Part shown: piece after piece, positions 4,652-11,913 of the stretch
Layout of the letters: every line of letters begins with the position of its first letter
Numbering within the stretch: the stretch's first letter is position 1
NCBI GenBank assembly: GCA_049800095.1
Contig: JBARJD010000087.1
Coordinates: 1-11,953, forward strand
Length of the DNA: 11,953 bases
Source of the DNA: JAKIWV01 sp049800095
Lineage (GTDB): Archaea; Thermoplasmatota; Thermoplasmata; Lutacidiplasmatales; UBA184
Reading direction: 5' to 3'
The notes under the pieces: generated by a model
What the model was told of the DNA's origin: nothing
Databases searched by the model: none
Seen by the model: the letters and a program-made list of their open reading frames with translations, nothing else
Translations under genes and position numbers: made by a program

Positions 4652-7610
4652 CCCGTTCTAGGCGTGCGGCTAAGTTCCCGTCTTCGAGTTCCCAATGCAG
4701 CGCTTCGACCGGGGGCGGTTCGTCGCGGACCTCGAGCGGGCCCTCGACGAGCAACTCGCGTCGAAGACGATCCGCATGCTGCCGTAGCGCCTCGCCCAGA
4801 TCGCCGGAGGCCCAGAGCGTCAGCCGGATCCGGTCCGTGAACGCCAGATGGGCCTCTTTCCGGGCCTGCTGGAGCCGCCGCATGGCTTCCCGGAACAGTC
4901 CTTCCCGGTGGAGCTCGGGCGGTGCCGTGCGGGGGAGTCGAGCCACCCAGCCCCGTCCGTCGTCGCGCTCGACCCACTCGTCGGCAGGGTATCGCGACGA
5001 GTCCCCCGGGGGCTCGATGCGAAACTCTCGGACGTTCAGCTCCGTTTGGAGTAGGTCGGTGGCGGCCGGACCGAAACGGAGGAACGCCGGTGGATCCATG
5101 GTCTGTAGGACGAGGGCCGGTAGGGGGAAACGGGACTTCACGCCGGCGCGTTGGCGCAGCTCGCGGCCGACTTCGACCCACGTCCGCAGTTCGGCCATCG
5201 CATGGTCCAGATCCGGTTCTCCGGAGGACGAGGCGGTCGGCCACGGGGAGAAGTGGACCGACCGGTGGGGGTCGGCAAACGGCGTGCCGGATAGCTCCTG
5301 AAAGAGGTGTTCCGCCAGGAACGGCGTGAGGGGCGCGAGGAGATGGGCCAGCGTCCACAGAGTGTACGAGAGGGTCGCGTGGGCCGCGTGTCGGTCGGCC
5401 GGATGCTCGTCACTCCAGAAACGCGGTCGCGACCGCCGGACGTACCACGTCGAAAGATCGTCCACGAACCCCGCGATGCCGGTCGCGGCGGCATGCGTGT
5501 CGTAGCTATCGAGGGCATCCGTGACGCCTCGAACCAGGCCGTCGAGACGGGAGAGCAGCCACCGGTCCAGCAGGGCGTGCCCCTCGGGACGCGCCGTCGC
5601 GGGTGGTAGCCCGTCGGCCTCCGCGTTGGTGCGATAGAATTCGTAGACGTGGAGCAACGTGCCCAAGGTACGCTGAGCGGCCAGTTGGATCGAGCGGGGG
5701 GAGGCGCGGGCCGGCTCGATGTAATCGGTCATGTAGAACGCCCATCGGAGCGCGTCCCCTCCGAGGTCGGTCAGCAGGGTCACCGGGTCGAAGACGTTCC
5801 CTTTGGACTTCGACATCTTCTGCCCGGTGTCATCGAGCACGAGCCCGTTCACGAGACAGGTCCGATAGGCCGGTCGGTCGAAGAGCGCCGTCGCCAGCAC
5901 GTGGAGGGTGTAGAACCAGCCACGGGTCTGGTCGAGTCCCTCACCGATGTAGTCCAACGGTTCGGTCGGCTCGAACGGTCCGGGTTCGAAGGGGTAATGG
6001 TACTGGGCGAACGGCGCGGAACCGCTGTCATACCACCCATCGATCGTATACGGCTCGCGCGTCGCCTCGCCTCCGCAAGTGGTACAGGCGAACCGGATCC
6101 GGTCCACTTGGACCCGGTGCGGGTCGAAGTCGGGCGGAAGCGGGGCGCCCACGTACTTCGCGAGTTCCGCAAAGCTCCCCACGCCGGTGAAGTGGCCGGC
6201 CGGGCATCGCCAGATGGGGAGCGGCGTGCCCCAGTATCGGTTCCGGGAAAGTGCCCAGTCCTTCGCTTCGTCAAGGAAATTGCCGAAGCGTCCGTGCTGC
6301 ATGTGCCCCGGGATCCAGCGGATCTTCTCGTTGTTCGCGACGAGCGCGTCCCGGATCTGCGAGCTCCGAACAAACCACGAGTCGAGCGCGCGGTACAGGA
6401 GCGGCGTGTCGCACCGCCAACACGTAGGATACGTGTGGCGCAGCTTCTCCTCGCGGAACAGCGCGCCGGCCGTCCGAAGCTCCTGGAGGAGAAACGGGTC
6501 GGCGGCCTTGAATCCCTTCCCCGCCACCGACGGCACCTGCTCCGTGAAGACGCCGTGGCTATCGAGCGGGTCGAAGAAGCCTACGTGCTCCCGCTCCCCG
6601 ACCCGTTGGTCGTCTTGGCCGTAGCTCGGCGCGATGTGCACGAGCCCGGTACCTTCGGCCTCTCCGACGAAATCGTCGAGGACGATCCGGTATCGCCCGT
6701 CGCCCGGACCCGCGAACGGGAACAGGGGCGCGTACGCGAGGTTCGCTAGTTCAGCCCCGACGTATCGATGGAGTACCTCCGGCACCCCCGGGAAGTACCG
6801 GGCCACCGCACCCTGGGCGAGGATGTACTCGTGGCCGTCCTCTCCCCGTATTCCGAGATACGTCAGGTCGGCGCGCCCGGCGATGAGAAGATTGGCGGGC
6901 AAGGTCCACGGTGTCGTGGTCCAAACGAGGAGATGGCGGGGAAGTCCACCCTCCACGGGGGCCACGTCGAAGCGCACGGCAATCGATGGGTCGGTGAGCT
7001 CCTTGTAGCCTTGCGCCACCTCATGGGAGGAGAGGGGAGTCTCGCAGCGTGGGCAGTAGGGAAGCGTGTAGAATCCCTTCGAGAGCAACCCGCCGTCAAA
7101 GAGGGTCTTGAGCGACCACCAGACGCTCTCGATGTACTTCGCGTCCATCGTGGCGTACGCGTGGTCGTAGTCCAGCCAATACCCGATCCGGCGGCTCATT
7201 TCGCGCCAGACCTCCATGTACTCGAACACGCTCGCCCGACACTCTTCGCAGAACCGGTCGACCCCGTAGGCTTCGATCTCGCGCTTGAACCGGAACCCGT
7301 GGCGGTTCTCGATCTCGAGCTCGACCGGAAGTCCGTGGCAGTCCCATCCCGCCATCGGCGAGACGATCCGATACCCGCGCATCCGGCGGTACCGCAACGG
7401 AACATCCTTCAGCGCCCGTGTGAGAGCGGATCCCAGGTGCGGTCGACCGTTCGCCGTCGGGGGGCCCTCGGTGAACCGGAATTCGGGGCCATTGGGGTGG
7501 AGAGCCAACGCCCGAGAAACGAGGTCGGTGTCGTGCCAGAATTTCTCCACTCGCCGTTGGATCTCCACCCAGCGATGGGCGGGGGAGGGAGGGGCAGCGT
7601 CCGGTGTCAC
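4641..7610 (-). CDS. ileS: Isoleucyl-tRNA synthetase
   Basis: A 989-residue class I aminoacyl-tRNA synthetase that charges tRNA-Ile in the cytoplasm. The HIGH-type motif is HLGS at 58-61 within EGPPTANGRPHLGS, followed by GWDCHGLPVELE (88-99). The CP1 editing domain holds WTTTPWTLPAN (230-240) and GTGLVHIAPSYGQDD (320-334), needed to clear Val-tRNA-Ile. DWALSRNRYWGTPLPIW (451-467), DGWYDSGSAPFAQ (524-536) and EGLDQTRGWFYTLH (557-570) separate it from valyl- and leucyl-tRNA synthetases. KMSKS is at 598-602. Cysteine pairs at 186/189, 397/400 and 509/512 may bind zinc. The anticodon-binding domain contains DDLSTWYVRRSR. The start is GTG at 7610, with a TATA-like box 26-32 bases upstream and no Shine-Dalgarno sequence. 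The gene ends in TAG inside the convergent AMMECR1 gene. Confidence 0.97.
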   Translation of the reverse strand: MTPDAAPPSPAHRWVEIQRRVEKFWHDTDLVSRALALHPNGPEFRFTEGPPTANGRPHLGSALTRALKDVPLRYRRMRGYRIVSPMAGWDCHGLPVELEIENRHGFRFKREIEAYGVDRFCEECRASVFEYMEVWREMSRRIGYWLDYDHAYATMDAKYIESVWWSLKTLFDGGLLSKGFYTLPYCPRCETPLSSHEVAQGYKELTDPSIAVRFDVAPVEGGLPRHLLVWTTTPWTLPANLLIAGRADLTYLGIRGEDGHEYILAQGAVARYFPGVPEVLHRYVGAELANLAYAPLFPFAGPGDGRYRIVLDDFVGEAEGTGLVHIAPSYGQDDQRVGEREHVGFFDPLDSHGVFTEQVPSVAGKGFKAADPFLLQELRTAGALFREEKLRHTYPTCWRCDTPLLYRALDSWFVRSSQIRDALVANNEKIRWIPGHMQHGRFGNFLDEAKDWALSRNRYWGTPLPIWRCPAGHFTGVGSFAELAKYVGAPLPPDFDPHRVQVDRIRFACTTCGGEATREPYTIDGWYDSGSAPFAQYHYPFEPGPFEPTEPLDYIGEGLDQTRGWFYTLHVLATALFDRPAYRTCLVNGLVLDDTGQKMSKSKGNVFDPVTLLTDLGGDALRWAFYMTDYIEPARASPRSIQLAAQRTLGTLLHVYEFYRTNAEADGLPPATARPEGHALLDRWLLSRLDGLVRGVTDALDSYDTHAAATGIAGFVDDLSTWYVRRSRPRFWSDEHPADRHAAHATLSYTLWTLAHLLAPLTPFLAEHLFQELSGTPFADPHRSVHFSPWPTASSSGEPDLDHAMAELRTWVEVGRELRQRAGVKSRFPLPALVLQTMDPPAFLRFGPAATDLLQTELNVREFRIEPPGDSSRYPADEWVERDDGRGWVARLPRTAPPELHREGLFREAMRRLQQARKEAHLAFTDRIRLTLWASGDLGEALRQHADRLRRELLVEGPLEVRDEPPPVEALHWELEDGNLAARLERVTG

Positions 7611-7635
7611 GGAGCGCGGCGAGGGAGGGCGCGCG

Positions 7636-7642
7636 AATAAAG
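7636..7642 (-). promoter_or_regulatory. TATA-like box of the ileS gene
   Basis: The minus strand reads CTTTATT, the only AT-rich patch in the 46 bases between the bactofilin-like gene and ileS. Initiation about 26 bases on would fall near 7613, about 3 bases before the GTG start, which fits a nearly leaderless transcript and an ileS promoter independent of the upstream gene. Confidence 0.5.
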
Positions 7643-7656
7643 GCGCGGGCGGAGGC

Positions 7657-8496
7657 TCAGCGGCTCAATCCCGGCGGGGGAGGCGATTCGGATTCGGGGC
7701 CTACATGGGCGTCCTTGTGCCGCTGTACGATCGCGCCCTCCACATATTCGACGTGGGTGTGGGGACCCAAAAACACGCGGTCGGCCTTGAGCCGCCGGAC
7801 CCGAACGCCGGCCAAGTGGACCTCCGTGGCCTCGATGCGCTGCACCTCGAGCTCGTGCCAGGAAGGCGGCGGCAGGAGGAAGAGCGATGGAAGGAACGGC
7901 TTCCGCCGGCGAATCTCGATCCAGTCCGCCTCGATCTCGCCGACCGAGGAGAGGCTATCCACCTCTCCCGAGATCGACTGAGCCGCCAACGTCCCCTTGA
8001 TGGCGAGGCGCCCCTGGAACAGTACCGTGTCGGCCCGGACATCGTGGTCGACCTCGAGAGAGCCATTCCACCGGAGCAGCTCCGCGACGGTGAGAGTGCC
8101 TCCGATTTCGACGGTGCCAGTCAGTTGAGCGCTTCGCGCGGATACTCCGGCTCCGGTACGGAAGGTTCCGCGGGTCCGGAGATCTTCGGTCAATCGTACC
8201 ACTCCATCGACCCGGTGCGTCCCGGAAAGATCCAGCTGGCGTGCGAGGAGCTTGCCCCCCACCGCCAGCGAGCCGGTCACGTTCCCCGCGTCGATCTCGA
8301 CGTCCCCGACGACCTTAGTGGATCCTCGCGCCACCCAGTCGAGGGTCCGGACGCTGGGGACCCGGTTGGTTCCGACCAGCCGGAGCGATCCCGACAGCGG
8401 AGCGGCCGGGGGCGTCACCGAAGGGCCGGCCGGGGTCGCCGGTGGTGCGGCGACTCTGGCCGGCGAAGCAGGTGCAACGGGCGCGGCGGCGGCCAT
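7657..8496 (-). CDS. Bactofilin-like polymer-forming beta-helix protein
   Basis: A 279-residue protein without catalytic motifs. Residues 1-35 are almost pure Ala, Pro, Val and Thr, a flexible low-complexity arm. From about 36 to 190 there are repeated short strands with glycine turns of the kind GSLAVGGKL, LDLSGTHRVDGVVRL and GTVEIGGTLTV, which predict a right-handed beta-helix as in bactofilins (polymer-forming cytoskeletal proteins). A basic, proline-containing break at 196-213 (RRRKP to PPPSW) interrupts the helix, which resumes in a terminal block, IEATEVHLAGVRVRRLKADR, ending near 255 with VEYVEGAIV. The protein is longer than a classical bactofilin (one domain of about 100 residues). 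No signal peptide or membrane helix is seen, so it is probably cytoplasmic. Its gene follows the CoA-binding gene by 57 bases; a weak AAAACT near 8531 could be a promoter. Fold assignment is confident, function unknown. Confidence 0.72.
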   Translation of the reverse strand: MAAAAPVAPASPARVAAPPATPAGPSVTPPAAPLSGSLRLVGTNRVPSVRTLDWVARGSTKVVGDVEIDAGNVTGSLAVGGKLLARQLDLSGTHRVDGVVRLTEDLRTRGTFRTGAGVSARSAQLTGTVEIGGTLTVAELLRWNGSLEVDHDVRADTVLFQGRLAIKGTLAAQSISGEVDSLSSVGEIEADWIEIRRRKPFLPSLFLLPPPSWHELEVQRIEATEVHLAGVRVRRLKADRVFLGPHTHVEYVEGAIVQRHKDAHVGPESESPPPPGLSR

Positions 8497-8553
8497 TAGA
8501 ACGAGGACTCGACCCTCCGAGGCTCAAGAGTTTTGGGACCGGCGAACCGACGC

Positions 8554-8979
8554 TCACGCTTGTACGGGTCCGACGCCGAGGCGACGGTGCTCTTGCATGA
8601 TGCAGAGATTCTGATAGACCCGGATTCCGTGGACGCGTGCGGTATCGGCCGCCGCCTCGTTCTGGACCCCCAGTTGCATCCAGATCGAACCCACCCCTCG
8701 AGCGATGGCGTCCTCAACGACCGGCTCGACCCGGTCGCTTCGCCGGAAGATGTCGACGATGTCGATCCGACGGTCGAGTGGGACCTCTCGGAGGGAAGGG
8801 AAGGCCCGCCGACCAAGCACTTCGGTCAAGTTGGGATTCACCGGGAGGATGTCGTAGCCTTGACTCAGCAGGTAGCGAGCGACGCCGTTCGAGTCCCGGT
8901 CCGGGTTGTCCGAGAGGCCCACGATGGCGATGAGTCGAGCTGTCCGGAGAACCTCTCGTGTTAGTTCATCGGTAGCCAT
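8554..8979 (-). CDS. CoA-binding domain protein (YccU type)
   Basis: A 141-residue Rossmann-fold protein of the small stand-alone CoA-binding family, related to the nucleotide-binding domain of succinyl-CoA synthetase alpha; its cellular role is not defined. Family marks are IAIVGLSDNPDRDS (17-30), RYLLSQGYDILPVNPN (35-50), EVLGRRAFPSL (53-63), DIVDIFRRSD (73-82), WMQLGVQNE (100-108) and the closing CIMQEHRRL (126-134). ATG at 8979 is chosen as start because the conserved helix begins directly after it; an in-frame GTG at 9027 would add 16 mostly Arg-rich residues not typical of the family, though it would leave only 6 bases after the protease stop. The neighbours on the same strand are the CPBP protease upstream and the bactofilin-like gene downstream, so a shared transcript is possible. 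Confidence 0.9.
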   Translation of the reverse strand: MATDELTREVLRTARLIAIVGLSDNPDRDSNGVARYLLSQGYDILPVNPNLTEVLGRRAFPSLREVPLDRRIDIVDIFRRSDRVEPVVEDAIARGVGSIWMQLGVQNEAAADTARVHGIRVYQNLCIMQEHRRLGVGPVQA

Positions 8980-9033
8980 CACGCGTGGGACACGGTCGCG
9001 GTCTCGAAAGCGGTGTCGGAAGCGCACTGCCCG

Positions 9034-9999
9034 CTAGCCCGGGGGGTGCCCCGGGTCAACGGAAGGAGGCAGAGGTGGGTGGTAGTTTCCCGAGGTTGGA
9101 GGCGGCCAGACTATCGCAGGATTTTCGGGCAAGGTTTTCCGTAGGAAGGCGGGTGGGGCCGCCGAAGGAGCGGTGGGCCCGAGGGCACTGTCCCGTAGGA
9201 CCGCCACGACCACGAAGACGATCACTCCGGCCAGGATGAGTAGATAGTACACGTCCTCGCCGTACGGCTTCCATACGAGCGTGGAAAAGCTCAGCGCGTC
9301 GTGGGCGCCGTGGAGCAGACCAACGACGAGAAGGTTTCCCCGAGAGTACCGCACCGCGAACGCAAAACCGAGGCCGGCGAAGAAGAGCTCCGCGAAGGCA
9401 ACGCCGGACGCGAACCCGTAGGTGTTCCCGTAGTACAGGTGCATGCTCGCGAAGAGCAGGCTGGTCCACACGGCGTGCACGAACCACTGGGACGGGCTCC
9501 GTAGGAGCCAGTAGCCAAAGATCCACCCTCGGAATATCGTCTCCTCAACAATCCCGATCACGAAGGAGAATGCCACCCAGAACCATGGGTCCGACTCCGC
9601 CGCGGCCAGAGGGGGACTGAGCTTGCTGAGGGCGGAAATGGCGGACGGGTCGACCGCGGCCAGCACGGCCACGATCGTGAACGCCGCCAGGAGGCCCAAG
9701 AGGGACATCGCGCCGTACCATCGGAGCCCTTCGACTGCGGCGGAGCCGGGGTTCGAAAAGAACCGGCGCAGCGGTTGCACGCCGACTAGGACGACGAAGG
9801 CGAGGATGGGGATGGCGTAGACGATCAGGAGATCCGTCGCGAGCAGGTGATAGGCCGGCCGGACCACCGGCACGAGCTGGGGAAGGAAGTACTGACTCAG
9901 AATCGCGAGGACGGTGATCGCGACGGCCGCGAAGTAGCCGGCGAGTGGCGCGACCTTCACGGGCGTTGGTTCGTGCGCACGGTCGGGGGGGAGACCCAT
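9034..9999 (-). CDS. CPBP-family intramembrane metalloprotease
   Basis: A 321-residue integral membrane protein of the CPBP (CaaX protease and bacteriocin-processing, Abi) family. The three active-site motifs are complete: E152-E153-x3-R157 in VEETIFRGW, H187 in FASMHL, and H230-x3-D234 in LLHGAHDAL. Hydrophobic segments are visible around 17-40, 52-75, 97-117, 139-151, 173-187, 197-215, 223-230 and 251-268. The last 50 residues are rich in proline, probably cytoplasmic or exposed, and unusual for the family. Relatives cut prenylated proteins or peptides, but many members have unknown substrates. ATG at 9999 is preferred over a TTG at 10032: it has GGAG 5 bases upstream, and the TATA-like element at 10035-10042 would put the TTG upstream of the transcription start. 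The gene diverges from the ETF gene and may head a transcript through the CoA-binding gene. Confidence 0.88.
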   Translation of the reverse strand: MGLPPDRAHEPTPVKVAPLAGYFAAVAITVLAILSQYFLPQLVPVVRPAYHLLATDLLIVYAIPILAFVVLVGVQPLRRFFSNPGSAAVEGLRWYGAMSLLGLLAAFTIVAVLAAVDPSAISALSKLSPPLAAAESDPWFWVAFSFVIGIVEETIFRGWIFGYWLLRSPSQWFVHAVWTSLLFASMHLYYGNTYGFASGVAFAELFFAGLGFAFAVRYSRGNLLVVGLLHGAHDALSFSTLVWKPYGEDVYYLLILAGVIVFVVVAVLRDSALGPTAPSAAPPAFLRKTLPENPAIVWPPPTSGNYHPPLPPSVDPGHPPG

Positions 10000-10004
10000 A
10001 ACGG

Positions 10005-10008
10005 CTCC
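10005..10008 (-). promoter_or_regulatory. Ribosome binding site of the CPBP protease
   Basis: The minus strand reads CTGGAGCCGTT before ATG 9999; GGAG sits 5 bases upstream. This decides the start against the longer TTG version. Confidence 0.5.
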
Positions 10009-10034
10009 AGGCGTGACCTCGCGAGCGGGCAACG

Positions 10035-10042
10035 GTAATTAC
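10035..10042. promoter_or_regulatory. Palindromic TATA-like box, probable bidirectional promoter for CPBP protease (-) and ETF (+)
   Basis: GTAATTAC is a perfect 8-base palindrome and the only AT-rich island in the 78 bases between the two ATG starts. Counting about 26 bases from its centre gives initiation near 10012 on the minus strand (leader of about 12 bases) and near 10064 on the plus strand (leader of about 13 bases). Both leader lengths are reasonable, and both exclude the longer alternative starts (TTG 10032 and GTG 10054). Confidence 0.55.
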
Positions 10043-10077
10043 ACCTTCCTCGCGTGGAACCGTCCCTAGGCCGGTCG

Positions 10078-11913
10078 ATGGATTTCGCGGTGCTCGTCAA
10101 AGTGGTCCCGGCAGTCGAGCAGTTCGGCTTCGACCCCCAGCGGAAAACCCTCCTTCGGACCGGCGTCCAATCCTTCCTCAATCCCAACGACAGCCGGGCA
10201 GTCCGGATCGCGGTCCAGTTGAGGAGGCCTGGCGAGCACGTGACAGTGCTCTCCATGGGCCTTCCGGAAGCGGAGGTCCAACTTCGGGAAACATTCTCCT
10301 TCGGTGTGGACCAAGTGGTGCTCCTGACGGACCGGGCGCTGGCCGGGTCGGACACCCTCGTCACCGCCCGCGTCCTTCACGCAGCCCTACGGGGCGTGGG
10401 GCACGACCTGGTTCTGGCGGGGGAGCGGTCCATCGATTCCGATACGGGGCAAGTCGGTCCAGAGGTGGCCGCCCTGCTCGACGTCCCCGTGCTTACCTCC
10501 GCCCGGAGCCTGACCCGGACGCTGGACGGACCCGGCCTCGAAGCCATCACGGAGACCGTCACCGGTTGGAACCGGTTCCGGTTTGCGGCCCCCGCGGTGG
10601 TCACCGTGAACGAACGGATCTTGCGCAAGGCCCCCAAGCCCACGCCGGCCGAAATCGCTCGGGCCGTCGGGATGACCGTGGAGACGCGAGGAGTTGGTGA
10701 GCTCGGGTTCCGGGCCGGGACGGTGGGGCTGGAGGGATCTCCAACGCTGGTTCGCGCCGTAGAGAACGAGGAACCTGAGCGACATCCTCGGGTCTTCGCG
10801 GAGGGCGAGCTCGACGCCCGGATCGAGGGAGCCGCGTCGGCCGTCGAAGAACTGCTCCGGTCGCCTGCGGCTCGTCCGGCACCCCTTCCCCCGCTTTCCT
10901 CCACGTTACCCGACGACCGGGAAGTCCTGGTCCTCGTGTCCGGTCCGACCGGGTCGACGGACCCGGCGAGCTTCGGAGTGCTCTCGGAGCTTCGGCGCTG
11001 GGGCTCGCACGTCTGGCCCTCGGCCGTCTGGGTTGGCCGAGCTCCCGCCGAGGTCGAGCGAACGGCGGTCGCGAGGGCGGGTGCGGCCCGAGGGTACCTC
11101 GTCCCCACCGACATGCTCTTCGTCGGCTCCCGCACCGTGGCGCGGGCGCTCGACCACCTCCTCACGTTCCGGCCCTTGCTCGCCGGAGTGGTGGTCCTCG
11201 CGGACCCGTTCGGACGCGAGGTCGGGGGCCAGCTCGCGGCGCGACGGGGCCTCGGACTCACGGGGGATGCCGTAGGCCTCTCGGCAGATCCCTCCGGGAC
11301 CCTGACCTGGAGGAAGCCGGCCTTTGGTGGCGGCCTCGTCGCGAGCATCCGCTCCCGGACCCGGCCGAGCCTTGCCACGGTTCGGTCCGGGGCGTTCCAG
11401 CGGTCGGAGGACGCCGCCGCCTCGACGATCACGATGCAGGAGTTCCCTGGGGTGCGTTCGGACCGGGAGCCGGAACTCGTCGAAAGCGGGGGAGAACGCG
11501 ACTCCCATTGGAAGGATCTCGGTGCGGCGCGTGTCGTCCTGATCGTCGGGATGGGGTTGGGCGGTCCCGAGAATCTGCCCGCCCTGCGGCCGACGCTCGC
11601 GGCCTGGAACGCTGCACTCGGGGGAACTCGCCGCGTCGTCGACGCCGGGTGGCTGCCGGGGGGCCAACAGGTGGGCCTGACCGGTACCAGCGTCGCCGCG
11701 GACTTGGCGGTACTGCTCGGAGCGAGCGGGGCCGGCAACCATCTCATCGGACTCCGACGCACGCACGTCCTCGTCGCGGTAAATCCCGACCCCGCGGCGC
11801 CCGTGTTTCAGCGAGTGGACGTCGGTATCGTCGGCGGGTGGGCCGAGGTACTGCCGCGGCTCACCGACCGGCTGGCGACCCTCGCCCGGTCCCGGACCGT
11901 CGTTTCGGGATGA
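10078..11913 (+). CDS. Electron transfer flavoprotein, fused beta and alpha subunits
   Basis: A 611-residue fusion of ETF beta (FixA) and ETF alpha (FixB) in one chain, as known from Sulfolobales and Thermoplasmata. ETF carries electrons from acyl-CoA and other dehydrogenases to a membrane quinone reductase. The beta half opens with FAVLVKVVP; its AMP-site signature is at 110-128, with D120-S-D122-T-G-Q125. A Pro-rich linker (about 263-281) leads to the alpha half, whose FAD-binding domain holds R518-R519-V-V-D522-A-G-W, Q531-V-G-L-T-G-T537, GASGAGNHL (548-556, with H555), then AVNPDPAAPVF and VGIVGG. Several positions differ from consensus: SR is RR, GQTGK is GLTGT, GISGAIQH is GASGAGNH, and GIVGD is GIVGG. 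ATG 10078 is preferred to GTG 10054 because the beta domain starts directly there and the promoter spacing fits. Its stop overlaps the next start (ATGA). Confidence 0.9.
   Translation: MDFAVLVKVVPAVEQFGFDPQRKTLLRTGVQSFLNPNDSRAVRIAVQLRRPGEHVTVLSMGLPEAEVQLRETFSFGVDQVVLLTDRALAGSDTLVTARVLHAALRGVGHDLVLAGERSIDSDTGQVGPEVAALLDVPVLTSARSLTRTLDGPGLEAITETVTGWNRFRFAAPAVVTVNERILRKAPKPTPAEIARAVGMTVETRGVGELGFRAGTVGLEGSPTLVRAVENEEPERHPRVFAEGELDARIEGAASAVEELLRSPAARPAPLPPLSSTLPDDREVLVLVSGPTGSTDPASFGVLSELRRWGSHVWPSAVWVGRAPAEVERTAVARAGAARGYLVPTDMLFVGSRTVARALDHLLTFRPLLAGVVVLADPFGREVGGQLAARRGLGLTGDAVGLSADPSGTLTWRKPAFGGGLVASIRSRTRPSLATVRSGAFQRSEDAAASTITMQEFPGVRSDREPELVESGGERDSHWKDLGAARVVLIVGMGLGGPENLPALRPTLAAWNAALGGTRRVVDAGWLPGGQQVGLTGTSVAADLAVLLGASGAGNHLIGLRRTHVLVAVNPDPAAPVFQRVDVGIVGGWAEVLPRLTDRLATLARSRTVVSG

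Noticed and set aside
4447..5358. Open frame of 303 codons on the minus strand inside and beyond the ileS end
   Set aside because: It lies in another frame of ileS and AMMECR1, is dominated by Arg, Pro and Gly as expected for a shifted GC-rich frame, and shows no family motif.
5649..6749. Open frame of 366 codons on the plus strand, antisense to ileS
   Set aside because: High GC at third codon positions removes stops from antisense frames. The translation has no recognisable domain and the ileS frame beneath is complete with all motifs.
6768..7640. Open frame of 290 codons on the plus strand, antisense to the ileS start
   Set aside because: Same reason: it mirrors the conserved N-terminal catalytic part of IleRS and has no promoter, ribosome site or family signature of its own.
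7285..8499. Open frame of 404 codons on the plus strand across ileS and the bactofilin-like gene
   Set aside because: It spans two genes and their promoter gap on the opposite strand, which is not plausible for a real product, and its composition is that of a shadow frame.
10377..11762. Open frame of 461 codons on the minus strand inside the ETF gene
   Set aside because: Its translation is an Arg, Ser, Pro and Thr mixture without motifs, while the plus-strand ETF frame is full of conserved signatures.
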